A DNA stretch of 64,000 nt from Mesorhizobium escarrei (lineage in GTDB: Bacteria > Pseudomonadota > Alphaproteobacteria > Rhizobiales > Rhizobiaceae). The notes under the pieces were generated by a model that searched no databases, had not been told where the DNA came from, and saw only the letters and a program-made list of their open reading frames with translations. The DNA is taken from contig NZ_CAKXZT010000124.1 in NCBI RefSeq assembly GCF_935825525.1, forward strand, positions 1 to 64,000. The letters run 5' to 3'. Positions 18,522-26,404 of this stretch are shown piece by piece (position 1 is the first letter of the stretch; each line of letters starts with the position of its first letter). The position numbers and the translations under genes were made by a program.

Positions 18522-19327
18522 GCCGCATCGTCGTTCACGGGCTGGAAAAGAGTTATGGCGATGCCCGCGTGCTCGAGCGGGTCAACGTCACCGCCGAAGC
18601 CGGCGAATTCCTGTCGCTGGTCGGCGCCAGCGGCTGCGGAAAATCGACGTTCCTGCGTATTCTGCTCGGTCAGGAGCAGCAGAGCAGCGGCGTCGTCATC
18701 GTCGGCGACGGCCCGATCGTGCCCGAGCCGACGCCGCAGCGCGGCATCGTCTTTCAGCGCTATTCGGTGTTTCCGCATCTGACCGCCGTCCAGAACCTGC
18801 TGCTGGTCGAAGACTTTCGCTCGGGCGGGCCGTTTGGTCGCGTCTTCGGCGCCAGGCGCAGAAAGGCCAGGCAAGACGCCGAAGCCATGCTTGAGCGGGT
18901 CGGGCTCGCCCATGCGCGCGATCTCTATCCCGCCTCGCTCTCAGGCGGCATGCAGCAGCGGCTGGCGATTGCGCAGACCTTGCTCGGCCGGCCGCAGATC
19001 CTGCTTCTCGACGAGCCGTTCGGTGCGCTCGATCCCGGCATTCGCGTCGAGATGCACGACCTGCTCACCGAGCTGTGGACCGAGCATGGCATGACGGTGG
19101 TGATGGTCACCCACGATATCGGCGAGGCCTTCAAGCTCGGCACCCGTGTGCTGGTTTTCGACAAGGTGCGCCACGATCCGCAGTTCCCGTCGGCTTACGG
19201 CGCGACGATCACCTACGATCTGAAGCTCGATCGCAAGACCCGGGCTTCCTCTCATCACTTGGCCAAGGTGGCCGCGATGGTCGGGACGACCCGACCGGAT
19301 ACAGCAATGGCGACGACGGCGTCGTAA
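18518..19327 (+). CDS. ABC transporter ATP-binding protein, NitT/TauT type
   Basis: 269 residues from ATG 18518 (ATGA overlap with the permease, GGAGG upstream). All ATPase motifs are intact: Walker A GASGCGKS, Q-loop VFQRYSVFPH, signature LSGGMQQRL, Walker B ILLLDEPFGALD and H-loop VTHDIGEA. It is similar to SsuB/TauB-type ATPases. It completes the guanidine-riboswitch transporter; the hydrolase follows 12 bases later. Confidence 0.88.
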   Translation: MSRIVVHGLEKSYGDARVLERVNVTAEAGEFLSLVGASGCGKSTFLRILLGQEQQSSGVVIVGDGPIVPEPTPQRGIVFQRYSVFPHLTAVQNLLLVEDFRSGGPFGRVFGARRRKARQDAEAMLERVGLAHARDLYPASLSGGMQQRLAIAQTLLGRPQILLLDEPFGALDPGIRVEMHDLLTELWTEHGMTVVMVTHDIGEAFKLGTRVLVFDKVRHDPQFPSAYGATITYDLKLDRKTRASSHHLAKVAAMVGTTRPDTAMATTAS

Positions 19328-19339
19328 CGGAGACCGTGA

Positions 19340-20548
19340 ATGTCCAGAAATATCCGCGAACGCAGCCACCGCCGGGCAGGGCTCGTCGCCCGGGAGGCCA
19401 GGGAACGCTTCCACCATCCCGATTTCGACGCCCGCGGCACGCAGGGCTGGAAGTCGATCGAGGCCGAGGGCAAGCTGCCGGAAAGCGGCTGGCGCAAGGA
19501 GCAGCAATGGGCACTCGACATGGGCCTGCCGGGATCGGAGTCGATCGTCGACAAGTCGATCCCGACATTCGCGCGCGGCGAGCTGCCGCATTTCGCCGGC
19601 ATCAACACCTTTCTCAAGGCGCCCTATGTCGAGAACGTCCGCGATGTCGGCAAATATGACGCGGCCGTCATCGGCATCCCTTTCGACAGCGGCACCACCT
19701 ACCGGCCGGGAACCCGCTTCGGCCCGCAAGGTATCCGCCGTATCTCAGCGCTCTACACGCCGTACAATTACGAGCTCGGCGTCGATCTACGCGAGCAGAT
19801 GACGCTGTGCGACGCCGGCGACGTCTTCACCATTCCCGCCAACCTTGAAAAGAGTTTTGACCAGATCACCAAGGGCGTCAGCCATGTCGCCTCGTCGGGC
19901 GCGCTGCCGATCATGCTGGGCGGCGACCATTCGATCGGCTTTCCCTGCGTGCGCGGCATCGCCGACGTGACCTCGAAACGCATCGGCATCATCCATTTCG
20001 ACCGCCATATCGACATCCAGGAAAAGGATCTCGACGAGCGCATGCACACCACGCCTTGGTACTGGGCGACCAACCTGCCGAACGTCTCGGCGACCAATCT
20101 CGTGCAACTCGGCATCGGTGGCTGGCAGGTCCCCCGCTACGGCGTCGCCGAGGCGAGGAAGCGCGGCACCAACGTGCTGACCATTGCCGACATCGAGCAG
20201 ATGGGCCTTGAGAAGGCGGCGGAAATCGCGCTCGAGCTCGCATGGAAGGACACCGACGCCGTCTACATCTCCTTCGACGTCGACAGCCTCGACTGCGGTT
20301 TCGTGCCCGGTACGGGCTGGCCGGAGCCGGGCGGCTTCCTGCCGCGCGAGGCGCTCAAGCTGCTTGGGCTGGTGACGGCGCCCGGCATTTGCGGACTGGA
20401 GGTGGTCGAGGTTTCGCCGCCCTACGACACCTCGGACATCACGGCGCTGTTCGGTGTGCGTGTCGTCGTCGAAGCGCTCGGCTCGATGGTCGCCCATGGC
20501 AATCTCGGCAAGCATAAATCGATCATCGACAAACCGGTGAGTTTCTGA
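19340..20548 (+). CDS. gdmH: Guanidine hydrolase, Ni-type ureohydrolase family
   Basis: Hydrolyses guanidine to urea and ammonium. 402 residues, arginase/agmatinase fold with an N-terminal extension of about 100 residues. Metal ligands: H197 (GGDHS), D221, H223 and D225 (FDRHID), D313 and D315 (SFDVD). FDRH in place of the FDAH of arginases, plus DERMHTTPW and GFVPGTGWPEPGG, are features I recall from the Synechocystis Ni-dependent guanidine hydrolase and its relatives. Position under a guanidine-I riboswitch and next to a nickel permease supports this over agmatinase. The urea produced needs a urease, not in this window. No HypA/HypB-like loading proteins are adjacent, unlike in cyanobacteria. 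Confidence 0.85.
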   Translation: MSRNIRERSHRRAGLVAREARERFHHPDFDARGTQGWKSIEAEGKLPESGWRKEQQWALDMGLPGSESIVDKSIPTFARGELPHFAGINTFLKAPYVENVRDVGKYDAAVIGIPFDSGTTYRPGTRFGPQGIRRISALYTPYNYELGVDLREQMTLCDAGDVFTIPANLEKSFDQITKGVSHVASSGALPIMLGGDHSIGFPCVRGIADVTSKRIGIIHFDRHIDIQEKDLDERMHTTPWYWATNLPNVSATNLVQLGIGGWQVPRYGVAEARKRGTNVLTIADIEQMGLEKAAEIALELAWKDTDAVYISFDVDSLDCGFVPGTGWPEPGGFLPREALKLLGLVTAPGICGLEVVEVSPPYDTSDITALFGVRVVVEALGSMVAHGNLGKHKSIIDKPVSF

Positions 20549-20550
20549 CC

Positions 20551-21090
20551 ATGCACGACGACCATCACCACCACAGTCTTGGCCACGACCACGGCCATCA
20601 TCATCATGGGCCGAACGGCCATCATGACCATCCGCACGCCCTCGGCCACAACGGGCCCGCTGGCAAGCCGCTGCAATGGCAGACGCCGCATCTGCCGCCC
20701 GACCAGGCTCACGAGCCGCCGGTTGATCCAGCGACGGTCGACCTTGATCTCGTTGAAACCGCCTTCCTCGAAGGCTTTGCGCGGGCGCCGGACCCATCCA
20801 GCTTTCTGCGTCTGGCCGGCATACCGTTCGTCGGCGAAAGGGCGGACGGTGTGCGGCTTCATCTCTTGCGCGTCGAAACCGAGGATCTGGTCGACGTCGG
20901 CGCGGTCATGCCGCTCGTCGGCGGCACCGGCGTCGCCTATCACCCGCTGCCGGCGCGCCTGACATCGCACCGCCGCCGGCTCGCTTTCATCTATCACGAT
21001 GGCGCTGAGCAAAAGCCGCTCGGCTTCGCCGCGGCGCGCGCCCTTGCAGACCGTTCCGCCGCTTCGCAATTCACCGTTCCCGGACACTGA
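20551..21090 (+). CDS. Unrecognised protein with His-rich N-terminus, possible nickel chaperone
   Basis: 179 residues, starting two bases after the hydrolase stop, so almost certainly co-translated. The first 33 residues contain 16 histidines in HHHH and HDH clusters, a plausible Ni(II)-binding tail like those of HypB or UreE. The rest (about 55-179) is a compact alpha/beta-looking domain (VETAFLEGFARAPDPSSFL, FIYHDG) that I do not recognise; it has no GTPase motif and no membrane segment. Placement between a Ni-type guanidine hydrolase and a HupE/UreJ nickel permease suggests delivery or storage of nickel for the hydrolase. That role is inference. Confidence 0.7.
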   Translation: MHDDHHHHSLGHDHGHHHHGPNGHHDHPHALGHNGPAGKPLQWQTPHLPPDQAHEPPVDPATVDLDLVETAFLEGFARAPDPSSFLRLAGIPFVGERADGVRLHLLRVETEDLVDVGAVMPLVGGTGVAYHPLPARLTSHRRRLAFIYHDGAEQKPLGFAAARALADRSAASQFTVPGH

Positions 21091-21129
21091 AACCAAAAAG
21101 CCCGTCATTCTCATCGAACAGGTATAATC

Positions 21130-21741
21130 ATGAAAACATCAGCAAGCATGAAGACATTAGCAAGACTGGGCATCCTTTCAGCTCTCGCCGCAGTCACGCC
21201 GTCGCTGGCGTTTGCCCATAGCGGCGGCGCTCACATCCACGGCTTTTTCGCCGGCCTCGAACATCCGATCCTCGGCATGGACCATCTGCTTGCCATGATC
21301 GCGGTCGGCATGATCGGCGCTCGCGCCGGCGGCCGCAGTATTGTCCTTGTCCCGCTTGTCCCGCTGGCCTTTGTCTCGGCCATGGTCGCCGGAGCCTTGC
21401 TCGGCATGGCCGGCATCGGCCTGCCTTCCGTTGAAACCGCCATCGTGCTGTCGCTTGTGGTCTTCGGCGCCATGGTCGGTCTTGCCAGGCCGCTGCCGAT
21501 GGCCGCCGCAGCAGCACTGACGGCCCTGTTCGGCCTTTTCCACGGCAATGCCCACGGCCTCGAGATTCCCGAGAGCACCAGCGGCATCGCCTACGCCGCG
21601 GGCTTCGTGCTCGGCACGTCGATGCTGCATGCGATCGGGGTGTTGTCCGTCCTCAAGCTCGGCCGTTGGCCGACGACGGTCCGCACCGCGGGCGTCGCCA
21701 CCTCGCTGGTTGGAATGGCCATGGCGGCCCAAAGTTTCTGA
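21130..21741 (+). CDS. hupE: HupE/UreJ-family nickel transporter
   Basis: 203 residues. A signal-peptide-like first helix ends at LAFA, followed by HSGGAHIHGF, then the family motif HPILGMDHLLAM and a later HGNAHGLE; six further membrane segments. HupE/UreJ proteins are secondary Ni permeases usually linked to hydrogenase or urease genes. Here the neighbour is the guanidine hydrolase, so it probably feeds nickel to that enzyme. It lies 39 bases after the His-rich gene and seems to be the last main gene of the operon. An internal ATG at 21148 is also possible. Confidence 0.85.
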   Translation: MKTSASMKTLARLGILSALAAVTPSLAFAHSGGAHIHGFFAGLEHPILGMDHLLAMIAVGMIGARAGGRSIVLVPLVPLAFVSAMVAGALLGMAGIGLPSVETAIVLSLVVFGAMVGLARPLPMAAAAALTALFGLFHGNAHGLEIPESTSGIAYAAGFVLGTSMLHAIGVLSVLKLGRWPTTVRTAGVATSLVGMAMAAQSF

Positions 21742-21789
21742 GTGAGGCGATCAGATGCAGGCAGTGGCGAAACAGAACTGGGAATGCAG

Positions 21790-21873
21790 ATGAGCCAGAA
21801 ATTGTCGATGAGGCTGCGGCGCATCCGCGATTTGCTGTACCAGATCCTGAAGATCCGGGCCGAGCGGCTTTGA
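21790..21873 (+). CDS. Possible 27-residue basic amphipathic peptide
   Basis: ATG at 21790 opens a frame of 27 residues with a basic/leucine pattern (RLRRIRDLLYQILKIR) that would make an amphipathic helix. Its start overlaps the stop of a 12-codon frame from ATG 21754 (ATGA-type overlap). It lies between hupE and the convergent GntR gene. It may be a real small gene, a decayed gene end, or chance; no ribosome site is convincing. Confidence 0.2.
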   Translation: MSQKLSMRLRRIRDLLYQILKIRAERL

Positions 21874-21911
21874 GGGGGCGCGGTTTCGCGTACCTCCGGT
21901 CGGAATGACCT

Positions 21912-22625
21912 TCAGAACTCGAGCGCCTGCCTGAGCGCCGGACCGCTCCTGACGCGCAGATCAAGGTCGGCCTCGATATGGTCGATGTGGTGCAGCATCA
22001 GCGCGCTGGCGCGTTCGGAATCGCCATTTTCCAGCGCCTCCAGGATATTCATGTGCTCGCTATGGCCGCAGCTCGAGACGCCCGAGCGGCCATAGAGCGC
22101 GATCACCAGCGATGACCGCGCCACCAGTTCTTCCATGAAGCGCTGGAGGATCGTGTTTCCGGCAACCGAAGCCAGCAGCAGGTGAAAATCACCCGAAGCC
22201 TTGATTTCCGAGCGTCTTGCATTTGGTCCGCGTTCGGCAATGAAGCGGCCCTCTTCATCCAGCTGCGCCTTGAAGGCAGCGACATGGTCCGGCGTCATCC
22301 GCCCGGCTGCGGCAATCGCTATGCCGGGCTCGATCAGCCGGCGCGAAGCGAAGACCTGACGCGCTTCCTCCGGCGACGGGTTGGCGACGAAGGCGCCACG
22401 ATTGCGCTCGGTCCGCACCAGGCCTTCGAAGGAGAGCATCTGCAGCGCCGCGCGCGCTACGGTGCGGCTGACATCAAATAAAGTGCCGACCTCGCCTTCC
22501 GACAGCTTGGTTCCGGGCGCCAGCCGGCGGTCGACGATCGCGTCGCGCAACTGGTCGCGAATCGCCTGGGCGCGATCCTCGTTGGCACTGTCGACAGCAG
22601 GGAAAGTCTGGTCGGCTATATTCAT
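21912..22625 (-). CDS. GntR-family (FCD) transcriptional regulator
   Basis: 237 residues. Winged helix at about 20-80 (GTKLSEGEVGTLFDVSRTVARAALQML, NRGAFVANPS) followed by an FCD domain with its metal ligands (D-HLLLASVAGN, H-S-HMNILEALENGD, HHIDHIEADL). The recognition helix has SRTVARAAL instead of the more common SRTPVREAL. It is divergent from the PotABCD-type operon starting at 22884 and is likely its regulator; the intergenic motif at 22702 is a candidate operator. The FCD type and the linked racemase suggest a small organic acid or ureide effector. Confidence 0.87.
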   Translation of the reverse strand: MNIADQTFPAVDSANEDRAQAIRDQLRDAIVDRRLAPGTKLSEGEVGTLFDVSRTVARAALQMLSFEGLVRTERNRGAFVANPSPEEARQVFASRRLIEPGIAIAAAGRMTPDHVAAFKAQLDEEGRFIAERGPNARRSEIKASGDFHLLLASVAGNTILQRFMEELVARSSLVIALYGRSGVSSCGHSEHMNILEALENGDSERASALMLHHIDHIEADLDLRVRSGPALRQALEF

Positions 22626-22701
22626 GATGATGGTCCCGGCACCCTTCTACCCTGAATCGGGTCGGTTGCAGAGAGCCAAAGTGAATACGATCCCGGAAAA
22701 G

Positions 22702-22719
22702 ATTGCATACGATTTTTGC
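22702..22719 (+). promoter_or_regulatory. Copy 2 of the shared ATTGCATAC-NN-TTTTTGC motif
   Basis: ATTGCATAC at 22702-22710 and TTTTTGC at 22713-22719, matching the motif at 15349-15366 near the other FCD regulator. It lies 77 bases upstream of the GntR start on the other strand and about 120 bases before the sigma-54 element, so it could be an operator or an enhancer. Confidence 0.5.
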
Positions 22720-22837
22720 GACGATCGCTGGCGATCGCCTATAATTTGTGCATTCGCAGGCATGCCGTTTCGAAGGGCAGCCGGGGCCATCCTGATTTTC
22801 CCAAGGAATCCATTGTTTGAGTCCGATGCAGGGCAAT

Positions 22838-22853
22838 TGGCATGCATGATGCT
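22838..22853 (+). promoter_or_regulatory. Sigma-54-type promoter of the PotABCD-like operon
   Basis: TGGCATGCATGATGCT: GG at 22839-22840 and GC at 22851-22852, ten bases apart. The -12 box is ATGCT rather than TTGCT, so it is weaker than the other two. Transcription would begin near 22864, 20 bases before the ATPase ATG. Confidence 0.55.
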
Positions 22854-22883
22854 TTGCTTAAGTTGATTTAGAGAGGAAGCCGG

Positions 22884-23972
22884 ATGTCCAAAGCCGCCGA
22901 AATCGACATCGTGTCCGTTTCGAAGATCTATGGCGCCACCACTGCCGTCGAAGACATCAGCTTGAAAATCCCCGCGGGCACCTATTGCTGCCTGCTCGGA
23001 CCGTCCGGCTGCGGCAAGACCTCGACGCTGCGCATGATTGCCGGGCACGAAAGCATATCGAGCGGCGACGTGCGTCTCGGCAACATTGTGGTCACCGACC
23101 TGCCGCCGGCCAGGCGCGGCACTGCCATGATGTTCCAGTCCTACGCGCTGTTTCCGCATCTCGACCTGATCGACAATGTTGCGTTCAGCCTCAAGATGAA
23201 GGGCGTCGGCAAGGAAGAGCGCCGCGCCAGGGCGCTCGAAATGCTGAAGCTGATGCAGATGGAGGGCTACGCCGGCCGCCGCCCGGCGCAGCTTTCGGGC
23301 GGACAGCAGCAACGCGTCGCTCTGGCCCGCGCGCTGATCACCGACCCCGAAGCGCTGCTGCTCGACGAGCCGCTATCGGCACTCGATCCATTCCTGAAGA
23401 TCCGCATGCGGGCGGAATTGAAGAAGCTGCAGACGTCGCTCGGCATCACTTTCGTCCACGTCACCCATAGCCAGGAGGAGGCGATGGCGCTTGCCGACCT
23501 GATCGTGGTCATGAATGACGGCCGCATCGAGCAGGCGGCGCATCCACGCACCGTTTTTGAGCGGCCGGCCACTGCGTTTGTCGCCCGTTTCATGGGCGAT
23601 CACAACGTCGTCTCCGGCCGCGTCAGCGGCAGCCGCGACGGCATGGTTGTCTTCGATGTGCCGGGTGGCGCCTCGCTTGCGGCCAGCGGGCAGGGCAGGG
23701 CGATCGGCGAGCCGATCGATATCGCCATTCGCACCGACCACGTGCGGATCGGTGATCCGCCGGCCACCGGGCTCGGCTTCACCGGCATCACCTCCAATAT
23801 CGAGTATCGCGGCTCGACCGTAAAACTCTCGGTCAATGGCGCCGGTATCGAGGATTTTACCGTCATCGTCGACGACACCAGCTTCTTCGCCAAACCGGTT
23901 GCCGTCGGCGACGCGGTGCCGATCGCCTGGGACGCCGAGGACGCAATTGTCCTTGGCCGTCTCGATTCCTGA
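22884..23972 (+). CDS. ABC transporter ATP-binding protein, PotA type
   Basis: 362 residues, ATG after GAGAGGAAG. Intact Walker A GPSGCGKT, Q-loop MFQSYALFPH, LSGGQQQRV, LLLDEPLSALD and VTHSQEEA, then a C-terminal TOBE domain (about 270-360). It is typical of spermidine/putrescine and related PotA importers. First gene of an operon with a binding protein and two permeases in PotABCD order. Substrate unknown; the downstream hydantoin-racemase-like gene argues for a hydantoin or ureide rather than a polyamine. Confidence 0.88.
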   Translation: MSKAAEIDIVSVSKIYGATTAVEDISLKIPAGTYCCLLGPSGCGKTSTLRMIAGHESISSGDVRLGNIVVTDLPPARRGTAMMFQSYALFPHLDLIDNVAFSLKMKGVGKEERRARALEMLKLMQMEGYAGRRPAQLSGGQQQRVALARALITDPEALLLDEPLSALDPFLKIRMRAELKKLQTSLGITFVHVTHSQEEAMALADLIVVMNDGRIEQAAHPRTVFERPATAFVARFMGDHNVVSGRVSGSRDGMVVFDVPGGASLAASGQGRAIGEPIDIAIRTDHVRIGDPPATGLGFTGITSNIEYRGSTVKLSVNGAGIEDFTVIVDDTSFFAKPVAVGDAVPIAWDAEDAIVLGRLDS

Positions 23973-24004
23973 ACCAGAACCACAATCAAAACAGGGGAAC
24001 TGAC

Positions 24005-25294
24005 ATGACCAACACCACCGACAAGAAGACAGGAATTTCCCGCCGCTCGCTGCTCAAGACCGGTGCTGCCGCCGTCGGTCTTGCCGCCGGTTCGGGTGCC
24101 ATATCAGGGTTTCCGACGATCTGGGCGCAGAACCCGATCACGCTGCGCCAGTTCGGCACCGGCGTGTCGAACCTCAACGCCATTGCCGACAAGTGCAAGG
24201 CCGACCTCGGCATCACGCTGGAAATGACCGCGACCGATTCCGACGCCGCCGCCCAGCGCGCGGTGACCCAGCCGGACAGCTACGACATCGCCGACATCGA
24301 ATACTGGATCGCCAAGAAAGTGTATCCGTCCGGCGTGATGCAGCCGATGGATGTCAAGAAGCTGAAATATTACGACAAGATCGTGCCGCTGTTCATCACC
24401 GGCAAGCTGACGCCCGACAGCGTCATCGCCCAAGGCACCGCGCCGCATACGGTCGGCTTCGTCGAGGCGCAGGACGGCAAGACCTTCGCCAAGCAGCCGA
24501 CGGAGTGGATGACGATGGTTCCGACCATCTACAATGCCGATACGCTCGGCATCCGCCCCGACCTTGTCGGCCGCGACATCACCTCCTGGGCCGACATCAT
24601 GGATCCGGCCTTCAAGGGCAAGGCCGCCATCCTCAACATCCCGTCGATCGGCATCATGGATGCGGCGATGATCATGGAAGCCATGGGCAACGTCAAATAT
24701 GCCGACAAGGGCAACATGACCAAGGAGGAGATCGACAAGACGATCGACTTCCTGATCAAGGCCAAGCAGGACGGCCAGTTCCGGGCGTTCTGGAAATCGT
24801 TCGACGAGAGCGTCAATTTGATGGCTTCAGGCGAAGTGGTCATCCAGTCGATGTGGTCGCCGGCGGTCGCGGCGGTGCGCTCCAAGGGCATCGCCTGCAA
24901 ATACCAGCCGCTCAAGGAAGGCTATCGCTCGTGGGGCGGCGGCCTTGGCCTGGCGGCGCACCTCAAGGGCGCCGAGCTCGACGCCGCCTATGAATACATC
25001 AACTGGTACCTGTCCGGCTGGGTCGGCGCCTACCTCAACCGCCAAGGCTACTACTCGGCCGCCATGGACACCGCCAAGCAGTTCATGTCCGAGGACGAAT
25101 GGGGCTACTGGGTCGACGGCAAGCCGGCCAAGGGCGACATCATGGCGCCGGACGGCAAGGTCATGGAGAAGGCGGGCGCCGTGCGCGACGGCGGCTCCTT
25201 CGTCGAGCGCATGGGCAAGGTCGCCTGCTGGAACTCGGTCATGGACGAGGACCGCTACATGGTACGGCGCTGGAACGAGTTCATCGCGGCGTAA
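24005..25294 (+). CDS. PotD-type periplasmic binding protein
   Basis: 429 residues, AGGGGA upstream of the ATG. A twin-arginine leader (SRRSLLKTGAAAVG, cleavage near IWAQ at about 39-41) predicts Tat export. The mature protein is of the PotD/FbpA fold (YDIADIEYWIAKK, TMVPTIYNADTLGIRPD, ITSWADIMDPAFKGK). The pocket residues typical of polyamine binding are not obvious, so the ligand is open. Second gene of the operon. A 145-bp palindromic repeat follows the stop, which may stabilise this part of the mRNA and lower permease expression. Confidence 0.85.
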   Translation: MTNTTDKKTGISRRSLLKTGAAAVGLAAGSGAISGFPTIWAQNPITLRQFGTGVSNLNAIADKCKADLGITLEMTATDSDAAAQRAVTQPDSYDIADIEYWIAKKVYPSGVMQPMDVKKLKYYDKIVPLFITGKLTPDSVIAQGTAPHTVGFVEAQDGKTFAKQPTEWMTMVPTIYNADTLGIRPDLVGRDITSWADIMDPAFKGKAAILNIPSIGIMDAAMIMEAMGNVKYADKGNMTKEEIDKTIDFLIKAKQDGQFRAFWKSFDESVNLMASGEVVIQSMWSPAVAAVRSKGIACKYQPLKEGYRSWGGGLGLAAHLKGAELDAAYEYINWYLSGWVGAYLNRQGYYSAAMDTAKQFMSEDEWGYWVDGKPAKGDIMAPDGKVMEKAGAVRDGGSFVERMGKVACWNSVMDEDRYMVRRWNEFIAA

Positions 25295-25307
25295 AAACGC
25301 CCTCTTG

Positions 25308-25452
25308 CCTTCTCCCCTTGTGGGAGAAGGTGGCCGAGCGAAGCTCGGTCGGATGAGGGGTGCTCCAGCTTGGCACCGCCGCATTCCTTCCAGCACCCCT
25401 CATCCGTCTTGCCGCTGCGCGCCAATCCACCTTCTCCCACAAGGGGAGAAGG
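25308..25452. repeat. Long rhizobial-type intergenic palindrome
   Basis: Outer arms of 26 bases are perfect inverted copies (25308-25333 and 25427-25452, reading CCTTCTCCCC...). Inner arms of 15 bases are also perfect (25350-25364 and 25392-25406, CGGATGAGGGGTGCT). A short GCGAAGCTCG palindrome lies in the left half. This is the layout of RIME/REP-like mosaic elements seen between rhizobial genes. It separates the binding-protein and permease genes within one operon. Confidence 0.85.
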
Positions 25453-25485
25453 GACGCAGCTCCAGCCGCCTCGCAGCCTACCGAG

Positions 25486-26403
25486 ATGTTGATGACAGCA
25501 GTGCTCGAACGTCCTGGAATGATCGAAGCCAAACCCGCCAGGCGCCGCCGCGTCTCGATCAGCGCCGTCGTCCCCTACCTCCAGGCGGCGCCGCTGGCGC
25601 TGATCCTCGGCGCGTTTCTCTTGCTGCCGATCCTGATGATCGCCGTGGTCTCCTTCTGGGATTACGACTTCGCAGCGATGTACCCGGATTTCCTGACCAT
25701 CAACTACGCCGACACGCTCGGCTCCTGGGTCACCTGGAAAACCTATCTGAACACGTTGAAATACGCCGCCATCGTCTGGGCGCTGACGCTGTTCATCGGC
25801 TTCTGGGTCGCCTATTTCCTCGCCTTCCATATCAGGACCACCGCCATGCAGATGGTGCTGTTCCTGGTCTGCACAGTGCCGTTCCTGACCTCCAACATCA
25901 TCCGCATGATCTCGTGGATTCCGGTGCTTGGCCGCAACGGCCTGGTCAACTCGACGCTGGTTGAGATCGGGCTGATCCCGAAGCCAATCGAGTGGCTGCT
26001 CTATTCCGAATTCGCCGTGGTGCTGGCCATGGTGCATCTCTACACGCTGTTCATGGTGACGCCGATCTTCAACACGCTGATGCGCATCGACAAGTCGCTG
26101 ATCGAGGCCGCGCGTGATGCCGGCGCGTCCGGCTGGCAGGTGCTATGGAACGTCGTCATCCCGCTCGCCAAGCCCGGCATGGCGATCGGCACAATCTTCG
26201 TCGTCACGCTGGTGATGGCCGATTTTTCGACGGTGCAGGTGATGTCCGGCGGACAGAGCGCCTCTGTCGCGCTGATGATGAAGAACCAGATGTCGCTGCT
26301 GCAATATCCGGCGGCGGCCGCCAATGCGGTCGTGCTGCTGGTGCTGGTGCTGCTGATGGTCGCCGGCATTCTGCGCATCGTCGACATCCGCAAGGAGCTG
26401 TGA
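25486..26403 (+). CDS. ABC transporter permease, PotB type
   Basis: 305 residues from ATG 25486, or 303 from ATG 25492; GAG lies at a better distance from the second. The frame stays open further upstream, but that part is the palindromic repeat and is not gene-like. Six membrane segments follow a basic lead (RRRRVSISAV). The EAA loop is present (EAARDAGASGWQVLWNVVIPLAKPG). Third gene of the PotABCD-like operon, ending two bases before the next permease. Confidence 0.87.
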   Translation: MLMTAVLERPGMIEAKPARRRRVSISAVVPYLQAAPLALILGAFLLLPILMIAVVSFWDYDFAAMYPDFLTINYADTLGSWVTWKTYLNTLKYAAIVWALTLFIGFWVAYFLAFHIRTTAMQMVLFLVCTVPFLTSNIIRMISWIPVLGRNGLVNSTLVEIGLIPKPIEWLLYSEFAVVLAMVHLYTLFMVTPIFNTLMRIDKSLIEAARDAGASGWQVLWNVVIPLAKPGMAIGTIFVVTLVMADFSTVQVMSGGQSASVALMMKNQMSLLQYPAAAANAVVLLVLVLLMVAGILRIVDIRKEL

Positions 26404-26404
26404 C

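Noticed and set aside
25308..25452. Palindrome considered as a CRISPR unit or rho-independent terminator
   Set aside because: No regular spacers, only two nested arm pairs, and no T tract; it fits rhizobial intergenic repeats better.
25360..25485. N-terminal extension of the PotB-type permease
   Set aside because: It lies within the palindromic repeat and has no ribosome site; the permease most likely begins at 25486 or 25492.
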